DNA of 64,000 nt from Siphonodentalium dalli (taxonomy: Eukaryota; Mollusca; Scaphopoda; Gadilida; Siphonodentaliidae): the NCBI GenBank assembly GCA_032622095.1, contig CP136061.1, positions 14,647,287-14,711,286 on the forward strand, written 5' to 3'. Positions 31,400 through 43,283 of this stretch are shown here, piece by piece (position 1 is the stretch's first letter; each line of letters opens with the position of its first letter). The notes beneath the pieces were generated by a model. The model did no database searches, was not told where the DNA came from, and saw nothing but the letters and a program-made list of their open reading frames with translations. A program made the translations under genes and the position numbers.

Positions 31400-33704
31400 G
31401 CATGCCTGCAGTTGACATAGCACCTGAATACTAAATTATCAGTTTCATGCACCCGAACAAGTACATAATATGTATTTAATAAATAATAAACAAATCTTAT
31501 CTTATCTAATGTCTCTGCTGCAAATTTCGCGATGTTCGAACCGAAGTGGTAGATAATCTCACAAGTTAAGTCTGAAAAGTATGCCATGTTCCAACATTGG
31601 TCAATAAATACATGAACTACCTATAAGTGTACTGTGTACAGAACACACGACTGACTGCAACAACACAATTTTATTACCCGTTTCCATTACTCTTTATAAA
31701 CGCTCTTCATTGTTACCATTTAGAAACACAGCATATAATGTTACATGCTAGTGAGAAAACAATGACGCGAATAATTATGAATAATAAAAACCGTTTTCAG
31801 TGAAAAGTTTGGTATCTGAAATATATTTTTGAACAATGCAAAACAGTAGTGAATTTATTTTCGACTGCCTCTCGCAAGCGCGGCCAACTTACTTCGTTAC
31901 TGTGTCTCTCCATGTTAGGAGTGATCTCAGTAAAACTATTAAGGAAAACAACAATAAAGATGTACGCTTCCTTGTCGGATGCCGTTTGAAAAAACACATT
32001 TTATTTTATAAACATTTCGCCCAAAATATTTTATTTATTTTTGTAATTGGATTCAAATGACATGCAAACTTGATCTGTACACTACAGGGTTGAGGATTTT
32101 GTTCACCTAGAAGTTGGGATAATGTTTTAATATTTCTCAGTTCTCACTTTCTTCGAACATTTAGCGGGGTAAATTAAACAGCGCACTCTATAATGTAGTT
32201 TTATATATATATATATATATATAAATTAAGTTTCCAATTTGTTACTTAAATTGGATCAATTTTATCTAACAGGTTATTGCTTAGAATCGTTGCAAGAGTT
32301 CGAATAATGTTTAAATACTATAGCTTTTGGCACGAAAATCTGCGGCTAATTGCTTTGATTAATTAATTGATGTAAGCGGCTCCAATACTTCCATTTCTAT
32401 TATGTAGTTATTATTTAACGAATACTTAATTGGCTGTAATTGATGAGGATGATGCATATTATATAATTGTTTCTATGTTTCTATCATTCTACCACCAATA
32501 ACTCTCATGGGTTTGTGTCCGTAAGATGCACATCGCATTAATTCGACATATGCCGTCCCGCGATGGCGAATTGGTTATAATTACAGTGACGGCAGTGCGG
32601 GGGGGGGGTTCCGGGTACGTATGCCGGGGTGGTGAATGGTCGATGGGACCAACGAACAATTTGTTCCGCAACTCAAAATGTTTTTTCATGCAAGTCTTTT
32701 TGACTGTTTTTGCAATGATTTTGGCTTAAAACACCTTAGAATGTCAATATTAACATAAATGAAAATTTCATGATGATCAGACAAACAATATAGCATGTAG
32801 CCCACGCTAATTGATTGAATTTTGAAATCCAAGATGGTCGCTGGCAGCCATGTTCTTTTTTGGCCGAATGACCCCAAAATGACCCGTTCCTATTTACATG
32901 TCAATGCTAACATCGAAAGGAAAGGGTCGAAAGGAAAAAATCAGCAAACGTGCCTGAAAATATTTTCCTACCACAACCCCCCACCCCCCCCCCCCCTCTG
33001 GTGATGGCTGATTTATTATCCACACAAACGTAGTGTACCATGTCCTGGTTCATGTATCTGGGGTTGACAGTTGGTTGATAGTGAGCGGTGGTGTTTGCAT
33101 GAGGTGGAGGTGTTTCCATCACAAATTAACCATATGCTCGGTCTTTCATCCCCAATACAACTGACGCCGTGGTACGACGGTAGACAATACGTCAAACCAA
33201 ACAGTAACCTCTCACACACGACACAATCCAACTTATATCCGTAATGCACCGGTGCAAATATATTGTTTGTAATTATGTAGAATACTGTACACTTACATGC
33301 ACAATTACGCTGATAATCGAGCTTAATTATGAGAACACGACTTGATATTCATTATTTGTCGTGAAAACGCGCCATTGTGTACCACATTACGAACAATAAA
33401 CTAATAGATATGTCAACTCATTAGAGGGTAATTATATTATCGTGTTTTCTCAGAAATCTGCTTCGGGCCGAAACCAGAAACGGCATGTGTGAATGGCGAT
33501 AATGGAAAACACGCCAGAAATGTAATTGTTTTCATCCAAAGTGTAAAATGCTCTTGCGTCATTCATTCGTGCATATTTACATACCACTCCACGAGACGAC
33601 TGTATAATCAGTCGCCATTGTTCACATAATCAGCATGTGCATCAACTCGATTCAATTCAGTTCACTTCTTAGTACCATCTGATCTGGCATAATTATAAGG
33701 ATAT
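31400..33704. other. No gene recognised; simple repeats only
   Basis: An (AT)n run lies at 32200-32223, poly-G at 32600-32609 and poly-C around 32978-32998. Around 32820-32860 AAATCCAAGATGG...GGCAGCCATGTT has the look of a common invertebrate interspersed repeat, but no second copy is in this window. The many 60-77-codon frames are unrecognised. Confidence 0.35.
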
Positions 33705-33705
33705 C

Positions 33706-33902
33706 AGTGTCGCCTTTATTGTGTTCACACTGCTCCGATGTTAAGGCATCAGACTGATGGGGGCGTGTTCACACTGCTCCGATGTTAAGGCATCAGATTG
33801 ATGGGGGCGTGTTCACACTGCTCCGATGTTAAGGCATCAGACTGATGGGGGCGATATTAAGTGTCGCCTTTATTGTGTTCACACTGCTCCGATGGGGGCG
33901 AT
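33706..33902. repeat. 44-bp tandem repeat, 3+ copies
   Basis: GTGTTCACACTGCTCCGATG plus TTAAGGCATCAGACTGATGGGGGC starts at 33721, 33765 and 33809. The leader AGTGTCGCCTTTATT recurs before a partial fourth unit at about 33876. Confidence 0.9.
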
Positions 33903-33904
33903 TT

Positions 33905-34190
33905 TCATCCCGTTGTTGTACTGTATACAAACACCTCTGAACTCGGATGTTGAAGTATTTGTCTGATTTTAGCCGCACCCCACACGTTACGTTACACGTT
34001 ACGTCAACGAAGAAAGTTGTGTGTCGCGCTACAGTTCTTGTTGATTCCGTTTGTAATTCACTGACCTCTGTGGAATATTTGTGTCTTTGGAGTAGGGATT
34101 TGATTACCTTGTTTGCCGGATAAACTGCCAGACTGGCTGAAGAGCAATCCATGGTGAGTATGGAGAGGGGAAGCGATATAAGATTATAAT
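33905..34190 (+). repeat. Dispersed repeat family B, copy 3 (uninterrupted)
   Basis: The longest copy of the family, uninterrupted by MITEs: GTACTGTATACAAACACC, CACGTTACGTTACACGTTAC, CGCTACAGTTCTTG, TGTGGAATATTTGTG, CTTTGGAGTAGGGATTTGAT, CCATGGTGAGTATGG. The CATGGTGAGTATGG block fits a consensus splice donor at 34152. The 107-codon minus-strand frame across it is not conserved in other copies. Confidence 0.65.
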
Positions 34191-34892
34191 GGTCCTGCGT
34201 CCAATGTTCATTATGTGTATAGAGATGGGGACATGATCAGGTCTGGCAATTCACAAATATATATACAATGGCCATAATTATGTAGCTATTGTAGCTACAT
34301 CTGGCTATTGATGATGGATTAATCTGGTTGAAGAGAGATAACCCAATCCAACAAACAATCATTTAAATATACAAGAACATAATTTGATAAAACTCTTAGT
34401 AAATTAACATTGTTTGCTATGGTCATGTATATTTAATATTCCAAAATTGTTACTTTTGCCTGACAAATGTACCTAAATTGAATAAGATTATATTATATAT
34501 GGATGGATCTGAGTCCCATATCGCATAGCATAACCAATATCTAAACAGATACACGTGCTTTGCTATGCTTCTCTGATATTCCACACGCTGGTGCAAGCGA
34601 ACTGTCATCGGTAGTGATTTCATAAGTTGTAACAACATAATACCCCTCATCATTAGTTGTAACAGCTCGTGGTAAAACCCCTGTCACACTCAGGCCGGTG
34701 CTTGCATTGCGCTGCAAAAGTACCAAAATATGAGTAACACGCAGGAGGAGCGCCAAAAATTGTCAAAAATTGTCAAACTTTTAAAACAAAGTATGCTCCA
34801 ATTGCGTTCCTACTTTGTCAAGTCTCACGCTCTTATTGCGTTCAAGTCGCTGTCATTGTGATGCTAGTACGTTCTCAATACGTTTGCAAAAC

Positions 34893-34954
34893 ACTCTCTG
34901 CGCGGCGCGGAGAGTATAAATAGCGTCTCCTGCGTTCTCCGGTCATAGTCAGTT
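34893..34954 (+). promoter_or_regulatory. TATA-box/initiator-like core promoter within the fold-back arm
   Basis: TATAAATAG at 34915-34923 follows a GC-rich dyad (CTCTCTGCGCGGCGCGGAGA). Initiator-like TCA sequences lie 30 and 36 bp downstream (A at 34945 or 34951, TCAGTT). Spacing fits an RNA polymerase II core promoter. It lies in DNA present only in the left arm of the fold-back element, so it may belong to another inserted element (such as a solo LTR) or be chance. No coding frame clearly follows before the arm palindrome. Confidence 0.35.
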
Positions 34955-35388
34955 TTTAGTTTGTGGGGAAAATACCCAACAATCCGCAATAGATTAGCTG
35001 TCCGATTAAATCACTGTCACACTCCGCTGCGACCAGTCCGGGGTTTGCATTGCGCTGTAAAATTATCAAAGCGCGTGCAAAGCGCACTAAGGTATCTAAG
35101 AACCGATTGGTGACGCAGTAACGTCGCAGTTGACACTGGCTAAGACGGGAGAGGGTCCCCGTGATCGCCTCTGAGCGCCAGAGCGCCGCTTTTGTTTTGT
35201 ACATGCACAAAACAAGCGCAGAGGTTCGGTGTTCTGACCAGGCGCAGTACCGTCGCCACGACAGCGCAACGCGAACGACGTGAGCGCCTCGTTGACGTAG
35301 CAAGGACGGATACAAGCTACTCGTGGTCGCAGCAAGAATTCCCCTGCAACTGCAGTAAGCTTACTACGCCTCGGTCAGAACGCCGAGA

Positions 35389-36894
35389 CTCTGCGCTTGA
35401 AACCAAACCTCAATTTCGTAGGAAATTCAATCAACTTCGTGGACAAGCATATACACTTAGGTCTGGAACTCCAATCAAATCTCAAATAGAACGCACACAT
35501 TGAAGGGTCTGTCAAAAGAATTGCCTCACGTCTGTCTCAACTCCGACGGATTAAATATCAACTCAACCGGAAAACCATTGAAATTATTTACAAAACATAT
35601 ATTTTACCCTTATTTGATTATTCGGACGCCGTCTGGGACAATGCCTCAAATTATATGTTAGAGAAGCTTGACTGGCTTCATGTCGACGCTGGACGGATAG
35701 TTAGTGGTATCACCCGTTCTGCTTCGGACAACACGGTATTACATGAGGTCGGGTGGCCATCACTCAATAAACGACGTCAACTACATAAACTGCAGGCACT
35801 CTATAAAATAATCAATAATCTAGCCCCCTCTTATCTAGCCAATACACTTCCCCCCAGATCACACGAGGTTGCAGATTATAATTGGAGACGCCCCGGTAAA
35901 TTTTACTCATACTATTGCAATACTGAACACTTCAAACAGTCCTTTTTTCCAGCGATGGTGTTAGTATGGAATAAGCTTCCCAAAGTAATCACCGATGCTG
36001 ATCAATCTTCTACCTTTAAAACCAACTTGTATCATATTGATCCCACAATAAGCCCCCCTCTACATTTCTATGCTGGACGCAGGAAATACAACATTTTTCA
36101 TTGTCGCATACGTAATTTTTGCAGTGAACTCCGATGTGATATGTTCAATAATTATATCGCTGATAGCCCCGCATGCTCATGTGGAAATAGATCTGAAGAC
36201 GCATATCACTATTTCTTCATGTGCCCATTGTACCAACGTGGGCGCTCAGTTCTCTTTGAGAAACTAGACCGCGTAAATCTCAAAGTAAGCCATATTTCAG
36301 AACTCATGTGTGGATTACCTTATCTCTCGTCCCAACAAAATATGAAACTATTTTCCATCACACAGCAATATATTGCAGCGACTAAGCGTTTTGACCCCTA
36401 ATGATTATATTTATCTTATTTGCGAATCTATACTTGCTTCCGGAATTTCAACTTTTACCTCACAAGTGGACAAACCTCCCATTCAAACATCTCATTCTGA
36501 TTTATCATCTGTATTGCCTTCCAGAGCACAACAATAACAAAATAGAGAACGAATCAAGTGTACCATTATATTTTACAACATAAAAGTGCTTAGAATAGAT
36601 AATATATTGGCACTTGTCAATCATTCCAACATTAATAAAATAGTGATATTCTTCAAATACAAATTATCTCACAGATAAGAAGCAATCTCATGTTGGATCA
36701 TCTCTGGAAGGCGCTACACACTATATCTCCCATAACTTCTCACCATGTAAATAAGTTTGTACCGTCATCATGATCACATGTGTGTTACAATATTGTATTA
36801 GGAGAGGGGCTTCATAAGTTGCAAAAACTTGTGCCCCAATCCCTTTTGTATATTTTGCAAATAAAATATGTTTCAAGTCAAGTCTCTGCGCTTG
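35389..36894 (+). mobile_element. 5'-truncated LINE with 11-bp target duplication, inside the fold-back element
   Basis: CTCTGCGCTTG occurs at 35389-35399 and 36884-36894, bordering a 1484-bp plus-strand LINE tail (35400-36883). It ends AATAAAATATGTTT then CAAGTCAAGT. The 3' UTR (36402-36883) has GGAGAGGGGC...AAGTTGCAAAAACTTGTGCCCC, the same stem-loop motif as the LINE at 28122-29418, so both are one family. The insertion split the palindromic centre of the fold-back element. Confidence 0.88.
35400..36401 (+). pseudogene. LINE ORF2 C-terminal fragment
   Basis: One frame from 35403 to 36401 with a single internal stop (TAG 35487-35489, where the sister copy has the W codon of NLNWN). It reads HLGLELQSNLK, SQLRRIKYQLNRKTIEIIYK, FDYSDAVWDN, AGRIVSGITRS, VGWPSLNKRRQLHKLQALYK, LPPRSHEV, GKFYSYYCNTEHFKQSFFPA, VWNKLPK, FHCRIRNFCSELRCDMFNNY, and the C-terminal CSCGNRSEDAYHYFFMCPLY. 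It aligns throughout with the fragment at 28381-29418. It lacks endonuclease and RT catalytic motifs because of 5' truncation. The ATG at 35655 is internal, and no working product is expected. Confidence 0.88.
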
Positions 36895-37188
36895 TTTTGT
36901 GCATGCACAAAACAAGCGCGGCGCTCTGGTGCCTATGGGCGACCATGGGGACCCTCGCCCGTCCTAGTCACTGTCCACTGCGTCACCAATCGGTTCCTGT
37001 AGACCGTAGTGCGTTTAGGTGTGCGCTTTGATACTTTTGCAGCGCAATGCAAGCGCCGACCTGAGTGTGGCAGGGGTTTAATGCATGCATGCAATGCACA
37101 TTGGAAAAATAATGTTTTACGATAGTCAAATGTAGATACAATAGCTACATATAGCTATTGTAGCTATACTTGAGAATTGCCAGACCTG

Positions 37189-38150
37189 ATGATAGAGATG
37201 TTTCGCAGCTCACTGACATAGATTAATATTATGTTCATTATGTGTATAGAGATGGGGACATGATATAGATGTTTCGCAGCTCACTGACATAGATTAATAC
37301 TATGTTCATTATGTGTAGAGAGATGGGGACATGATAGAGATGTTTCGCAGCTCACTAACATAGATTAATACTATGTTCATTATGTGTAGAGAGATGGGGA
37401 CATGATATATATGTTTCGCAGCTCACTGACATAGATTAATACTATGTTCTAATGTGTAGAGAGGTGGGGACATGATAGAGATGTTTCGCAGCTCGCTGAC
37501 ATAGATTAATACTATGTTCATTATGTGTATAGAGATGGGGACATGATAGAGAAGTTTCGCAGCTCGCTGACATAGATTACTACTATGTTCATTGTGTGTA
37601 GAGAGATGGGGACATGATATAAATGTTTCGCAGCTCACTAACATAGATTAATACTATGTTCATTATGTGTAGAGAGATGGGAACATGATAGATATGTTTC
37701 GCAGCTCACTGACATAGATTAATACTATGTTCATTATGTGTAGAGAGATGGGGACATGATATATATGTTTCGCAGCTCACTGACATAGATTAATACTATG
37801 TTCATTATGTGTAGAGAGATGGGGACATGATATAGATGTTTCGCAGCTCACTGACATAGATTAATACTATGTTCTAATGTGTAGAGAGATGGGGACATGA
37901 TAGAGATGTTTCGCGGCTCACTGACATAGATTAATACTATGTTCTAATGTGTAAAGAGGTGGGGACATGCTAGAGATGTTTCGCAGCTCACTGCCATAGA
38001 TTAATACTATGCTCATTATGTGTAGAGAGATGGGGACATGATAGATTTGTTTCGCAGCTCACTGACATAGATTAATACTATAGAGATGGGGACATGATAG
38101 AGATGTTTCGCAGCTCACTGACATATTAATACTATGTTATAATGTGTAGC
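37189..38150. repeat. 71-bp tandem repeat, about 13.5 copies
   Basis: Unit AGAGATGTTTCGCAGCTCAC, TGACATAGATTAATACTATG, TTCATTATGTGTAGAGAGAT, GGGGACATGAT. Some units are shortened (TGTTCTAATG, or loss of the ATGTTCATTATGTGT part near 38080). A single partial unit (34204-34237) lies on the far side of the fold-back element, showing where it split the array. Confidence 0.95.
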
Positions 38151-38384
38151 TATCCGTAGTCGTGCTTTTCACTTATGGCCGCCATAACATTCGCCGTGAA
38201 CAAGAACATGACGAAGATTAGGATTACTGAACCGGGCGACGTATGGATATTCTTTCGCATTGACATATTTAATAATATTAGAGACATTTCGTAAAATCAC
38301 GATTACGATTACGTATATGGACATAATTCTGCCAGCATTCGACCACAAATTTGATCTCTACGCACGGAATATACCGCTCGTAGT

Positions 38385-38678
38385 TTAATTATGCGCATAT
38401 GTGTCAAGGATGTGCCATCGATCCTGCTTTGGGACGCTATAATATGCGTGTGGTGTATAGATACACAGATAACTCTTGCCATCAAATATATGTGTAACTG
38501 AATATAGTGGGGCATATGCCGTCTCACTAATTAACCATCGTATGATGGTGTCTATCTTACTAGGACAATATGTCCTATCCATAATCGGAAAAATGATGTT
38601 TCGAAAGGTCTCTATTGTTAGTTTTGCACCATTAAAATGATTAAGCACAACGCACACAATAATATTGTATTCAATCAA
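38385..38678 (-). CDS. Unidentified open reading frame (97 codons), doubtful gene
   Basis: The boundary codon is TTG; the first ATG (start of MDRTYCPSK) is internal and leaves a shorter product. The frame has an even residue mix (PKQDRWHILDTYAHN at its end), no recognised domain and no signal peptide. It may be part of a decayed element. Confidence 0.12.
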   Translation of the reverse strand: MIEYNIIVCVVLNHFNGAKLTIETFRNIIFPIMDRTYCPSKIDTIIRWLISETAYAPLYSVTHIFDGKSYLCIYTPHAYYSVPKQDRWHILDTYAHN

Positions 38679-38699
38679 TCAATTGAGGATTGTTGTCCT

Positions 38700-40130
38700 T
38701 GGCTTGATAAGTGATGGATGTGTGATACAACAAAACTAATTAACTGAGAGCATGTGCACACGACTTCAAATACAGTTATTGGTACGAACCAAAGCAACTG
38801 ATAGCCAATGTCGCCTTACATGTGTAAATACTGTATATACATTGTATACCTGGTACCGATTTTGTTGTATATATGTTATATTAATATCCATCCCCATCTT
38901 TCATGTGTCATGAGAATAATTCATTGCATATATATGTCTATAGTATGCTGTATTGCTAGATATGATTTAACATATTACCTATAAACACATATATACATAT
39001 TTACAAATGTGGATTAGGTTGCCTACAATGGGAGAAAGACAAAAACCATTGGAACGGCAACTCTATATGCCACTGAGTCCTTTGATGTGGACCAAACATG
39101 CATTGGCACTATACGTATGGCTATTGTGTTTTGCATAAAGGGCACCGGGAACAGTGCACGCCCACACCGAGAAAGCAGCGACTAGATGGTGTGAGACAAT
39201 TAGGGCGTGGTGAAAGTGTTGCCAAAATACCCAGTCGCACGCAGATTAAGTCTTCATGCTGTATTCTGTCATGGCTAGTTTAAAATATATAGACACATTT
39301 TTCAATGCGTCTATATTCTCAACGTAGAGAAATTTGTGAAATAAATGGGGATATTTAAATGACTTTAGTACTATTAATGTTACCGTGCGATAACGTTTCC
39401 TTAAGCTTCATGTGTGCTCCAGGCTCGTGTGCAGTACGGAGTGTAGTAAGGCGCGTTGATGAGTGTTTTATTGCCTGAACACAAAGAAAACTGTTCATAG
39501 CCACCTCATTACTTGGTGTGTTTCCCCGCCACGCATAAATAATTATACAGTACGTCGATATGTCGGAGTTCCAGCTGTTTTGTATATGTTTCTCAACTAC
39601 GGGCAAAAATATGGTGCATTTCAGTGTTTGCTGCTAAAAACCCATCGAACTGTTTATAGTCGTCCCACTGCTTATTATAATGGGTGTTTTTCCGCAACAA
39701 ATGTCCATTGTTATAGTATGTCGATAATTGAAGTGTTGTAAGCAACGTACTCACAGAAAAGACATACTATCTATGAGTCTCTCGAGAATATAGGCGCTTC
39801 AAACATACTACGTAGTGCAGTAGTGAGTGTTTCATCACACAATCACCTTATTATGCTTAACATCATCGTCTTCATGAAACACATACCACGGCCCGTATTC
39901 CACACATCCACAAAGCTGGGTCGATGGTTCCCGAACACACGCGACCTTTACATTGCTACCTCGAGTGGAACCAAACTGTGCTTCAAGGAACGATAAATAC
40001 ACCATCACAAAGGGTTGCTGCTTTTGACAGCGATCGACGTGGGGCCGTAAAGCGAGGTACAATGGGGGTCCTTGATATTGATACATAACGAACTCTTTGA
40101 TGGACAGACCGCCCCATGTACCTTGGGAGT
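38700..40130. other. No confident gene; weak HTH-like stretch
   Basis: The frame at 39098-39283 contains RKQRLDGVRQLGRGESVAKI, reminiscent of the helix-turn-helix of pogo/Tc1-type transposases, but no catalytic domain follows. Opposed frames at 39355-39741 and 39835-40086 are unrecognised. The rest is AT-rich. Confidence 0.25.
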
Positions 40131-40137
40131 TATACTA

Positions 40138-40343
40138 TAAATTGATACCGAGTTCGAGCCGTGCGATATACTTCTACATCCCACGTTATCAAAGAAATGT
40201 TGTGCTTATGTATTTACGTTCCGCTAACGCCGTCAGCAAGGGGCGACAATCAACTCATCATCAAAGAGTTCCGCAACTACAAAGAAAGAGACGAAGTATA
40301 GAATCTTTTCTTAATGATATAATACAGTTAGTTTATGTAGCCA
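40138..40343 (+). repeat. Left direct repeat flanking the 44-bp array
   Basis: GATACCGAGTTCGAGCCGTG, ACTTCTACATCCCACGTTAT, CAAAGAAATGTTGTGCTTAT and GTTAGTTTATGTAGCC match 43296-43551 in order and orientation. In one frame this copy reads DTEFEPCDILLHPTLSKK before a stop, the other copy DTEFDTCVVLLHPTFSKK; many differences are conservative, hinting at an old coding origin. Confidence 0.7.
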
Positions 40344-40624
40344 CTCCGATACGATGATTCTAGAATCTAGACAACATCTATGTTGGTATATATCAACTCC
40401 GATATATGAGGTTATCTGAATAATTCTAAGGCGTGATAAGTTAACCAACATATCTTCGCGCAAATACGCACATAATCAACATATACTGTGAAATAGGTAC
40501 ACAATGTGATTATTTGATTGTGAAATAAGCAAATAATGAACTCATATCCGTTATTCGGTTTTATGGCGCTAGCCACAGTGAAAACATGTTATAGAGAGTA
40601 CACCTGAAATGAGTTATTGTCCGC

Positions 40625-40731
40625 ACATAATCTGCTTAGAATCGCATTATTATGAATCGACAATATGACTAAAATGCTCTCATTTTCAGCACATTGTCGA
40701 CTCGAAATGAGGCAATTCTAAGCAGATTATC
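40625..40731. repeat. 107-bp imperfect palindrome
   Basis: CATAATCTGCTTAGAAT... and ...ATTCTAAGCAGATTATC form diverged arms of about 50 bp with a centre near 40678. Fragments of the same arm motif (AATTCTAAGGCG) lie at 40422 and 40773, so this is probably one member of a dispersed family. Confidence 0.6.
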
Positions 40732-40892
40732 TTCATAAAATAAGTTCTATTATAAGCAGATGTTTTCGGGAGATAATTCTAAGGCGTCATTACATCTTAA
40801 ATGTCTGAAAATAATCATAAGGATAGTATAAAAGCGTTTTTTAACATAACGTATCGACTTTCATATCCACGCCCTCCCTCCGTGCACATCTG

Positions 40893-43278
40893 GTATAATT
40901 ATAGGCGTGTACAGTGGTAATATACACGGGGAACTGTACGTATTATAGGCGTGTATAGTGGTACTATACACGGGGAACTGTACGTATTATAGGCGTGTAC
41001 AGTGGTACTATACACGGGGAACTGTACGTATTATAGGCGTGTACAGTGGTACTATACACGGGGAACTGTACGTATTATAGGCGTGTACAGTGGTACTATA
41101 CACGGGGAACTGTATGTATTATAGGCGTGTACAGTGGTACTATACACGGGGAACTGTACGTATTATAGGCGTGTACAGTGGTACTATACACGGGGAACTG
41201 TACGTATTATAGGCGTGTACAGTGGTACTATACACGGGGAACTGTACGTAGTATAGGCGTGTACAGTGGTACTATACACGGGGAACTGTACGTATTATAG
41301 GCGTGTACAGTGGTACTATACACGGGGAACTGTACGTATTATAGGCGTGTACAGTGGTACTATACACGGGGAACTGTACGTATTATAAGCGTGTACAGTG
41401 GTACTATTCACGGGGAACTGTACGTATTATAGGCGTGCACAGTGGTACTATACACGGGGAACTGTACGTATTATAGGCGTGTACAGTGGTACTATACACG
41501 GGGAACTGTACGTATTATAGGCGTGTACAGTGGTACTATACACGGGGAACTGTACGTATTATAGGCGTGTACAGTGGTACTATACACGGGGAACTGTACG
41601 TATTATAGGCGTGTACAGTGGTACTATACACGGGGAACTGTACGTATTATAGGCGTGTACAGTGGTACTATACACGGGGAACTGTACGTATTATAGGCAT
41701 GTACAGTGGTACTATACACGGGGAACTGTACGTATTATAGGCGTGTACAGTGGTACTATACACGGGGAACTGTACGTATTATAGGCGTGTACAGTGGTAC
41801 TATACACGGGGAACTGTACGTATTATAGGCGTGTACAGTGGTACTATACACGGGGAACTGTACGTATTATAGGCGTGTACAGTGGTACTATACACGGGGA
41901 ACTGTACGTATATAGGCGTGTAAAGTGGTACTATACACGGGAAACTGTACGTATTATAGGCATGTACAGTGGTACTATACACGGGGAACTGTACGTATTA
42001 TAGGCGTGTACAGTGGTACTATACACGGGGAACTGTACGTATTATAGGCGTGTACAGTGGTACTATACACGGGGAACTGTACGTATTATAGGCGTGTACA
42101 GTGGTACTATACACGGGGAACTGTACGTATTATAGGCGTGTACAGTGGTAATATACACGGGGAACTGTACGTATTATAGGCGTGTACAGTGGTACTATTC
42201 ACGGGGAACTGTACGTATTATAGGCGTGCACAGTGGTACTATACACGGGGAACTGTACGTATTATAGGCGTGTACAGTGGTACTATACACGGGGAACTGT
42301 ACGTATTATAGGCGTGTACAGTGGTACTATACACGGGGAACTGTACGTATTATAGGCGTGTACAGTGGTACTATACACGGGGAACTGTACGTATTATAGG
42401 CGTGTACAGTGGTACTATACACGGGGAACTGTACGTATTATAGGCATGTACAGTGGTACTATACACGGGGAACTGTACGTATTATAGGCGTGTACAGTGG
42501 TACTATACACGGGGAACTGTACGTATTATAGGCGTGTACAGTGGTACCATACACGGGGAACTGTACGTATTATAGGCGTGTACAGTGGTACTATACACGG
42601 GGAACTGTACGTATATAGGCGTGTAAAGTGGTACTATACACGGGGAACTGTACGTATTATAGGCGTTTACAGTGGTACTATACACGGGGAACTGTACGTA
42701 TTATAGGCGTGTACAGTGGTACTATACACGGGGAACTGTACGTGTTATAGGCGTGTACAGTGGTACTATACACGGGGAACTGTACGTATTATAGACGTGT
42801 ACAGTGGTACTATACACGGGGAACTGTACGTATTATAGGCGTGTACAGTGGTATTATACACGGGGAACTGTACGTATTATAGGCGTGTACAGTGGTACTA
42901 TACACGGGGAACTGTACGTATTATATACGTGTACAGTGGTACTATACACGGGGAACTGTACGTATTATAGGCGTGTACAGTGGTACTATACACGGGGAAC
43001 TGTACGTGTTATAGGCGTGTACAGTGGTACTATACACGGGGAACTGTACGTATTATAGGCGTGTACAGTGGTACTATACACGGGGAACTGTACGTATTAT
43101 TGGCGTGTACAGTGGTACTATACACGGGGAACTGTACGTATTATAGGCGTGTACAGTGGTACTATACACGGGGAACTGTACGTATTATAGGCGTGTACAG
43201 TGGTACTATACACGGGGAACTGTACGTATTATAGGCGTGTACAGTGGTACTATACACGGGGAACTGTACGTATTATCA
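40893..43278. repeat. 44-bp tandem repeat, about 54 copies
   Basis: Unit GTGTACAGTGGTACTATACA plus CGGGGAACTGTACGTATTATAGGC. The unit is itself foldable (GTGTACAGT...ACTGTAC and GTGTA...TACAC). Rare variants (ATTCACGG, GCATGTAC, TATATAGGCGTGTAAAG) recur in the same order 791, 747 and 703 bp apart, so one ~0.7-0.8-kb block has duplicated, with unit losses. The 60-95-codon frames here are by-products. Confidence 0.95.
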
Positions 43279-43283
43279 TGCAC

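Larger units (their letters stand above)
34233..37193. mobile_element. 2.95-kb fold-back transposon inserted in the 71-bp array
   Basis: Terminal inverted repeats CAGGTCTGGCAATTC (34238) and GAATTGCCAGACCTG (ending 37188) extend inward with GTAGCTA-rich subterminal repeats. ATGAT flanks both sides (34233-34237, 37189-37193). The uninterrupted 71-bp array reads GGGGACATGATAGAGATG at this point, so ATGAT is a 5-bp target duplication. The arms continue inward: CACACTCAGG, TGCATTGCGCTGCAAAA, ACCGATTGGTGACGCAGT, and CTTGTTTTGTxCATGCAC. The innermost pair (GTGTTCTGACC near 35231 and GGTCAGAACGCCG near 35373) nearly closes the palindrome. The left arm is longer through extra DNA at about 34320-34660 and 34740-34985. 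No transposase was recognised, so the superfamily is open. Confidence 0.82.
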
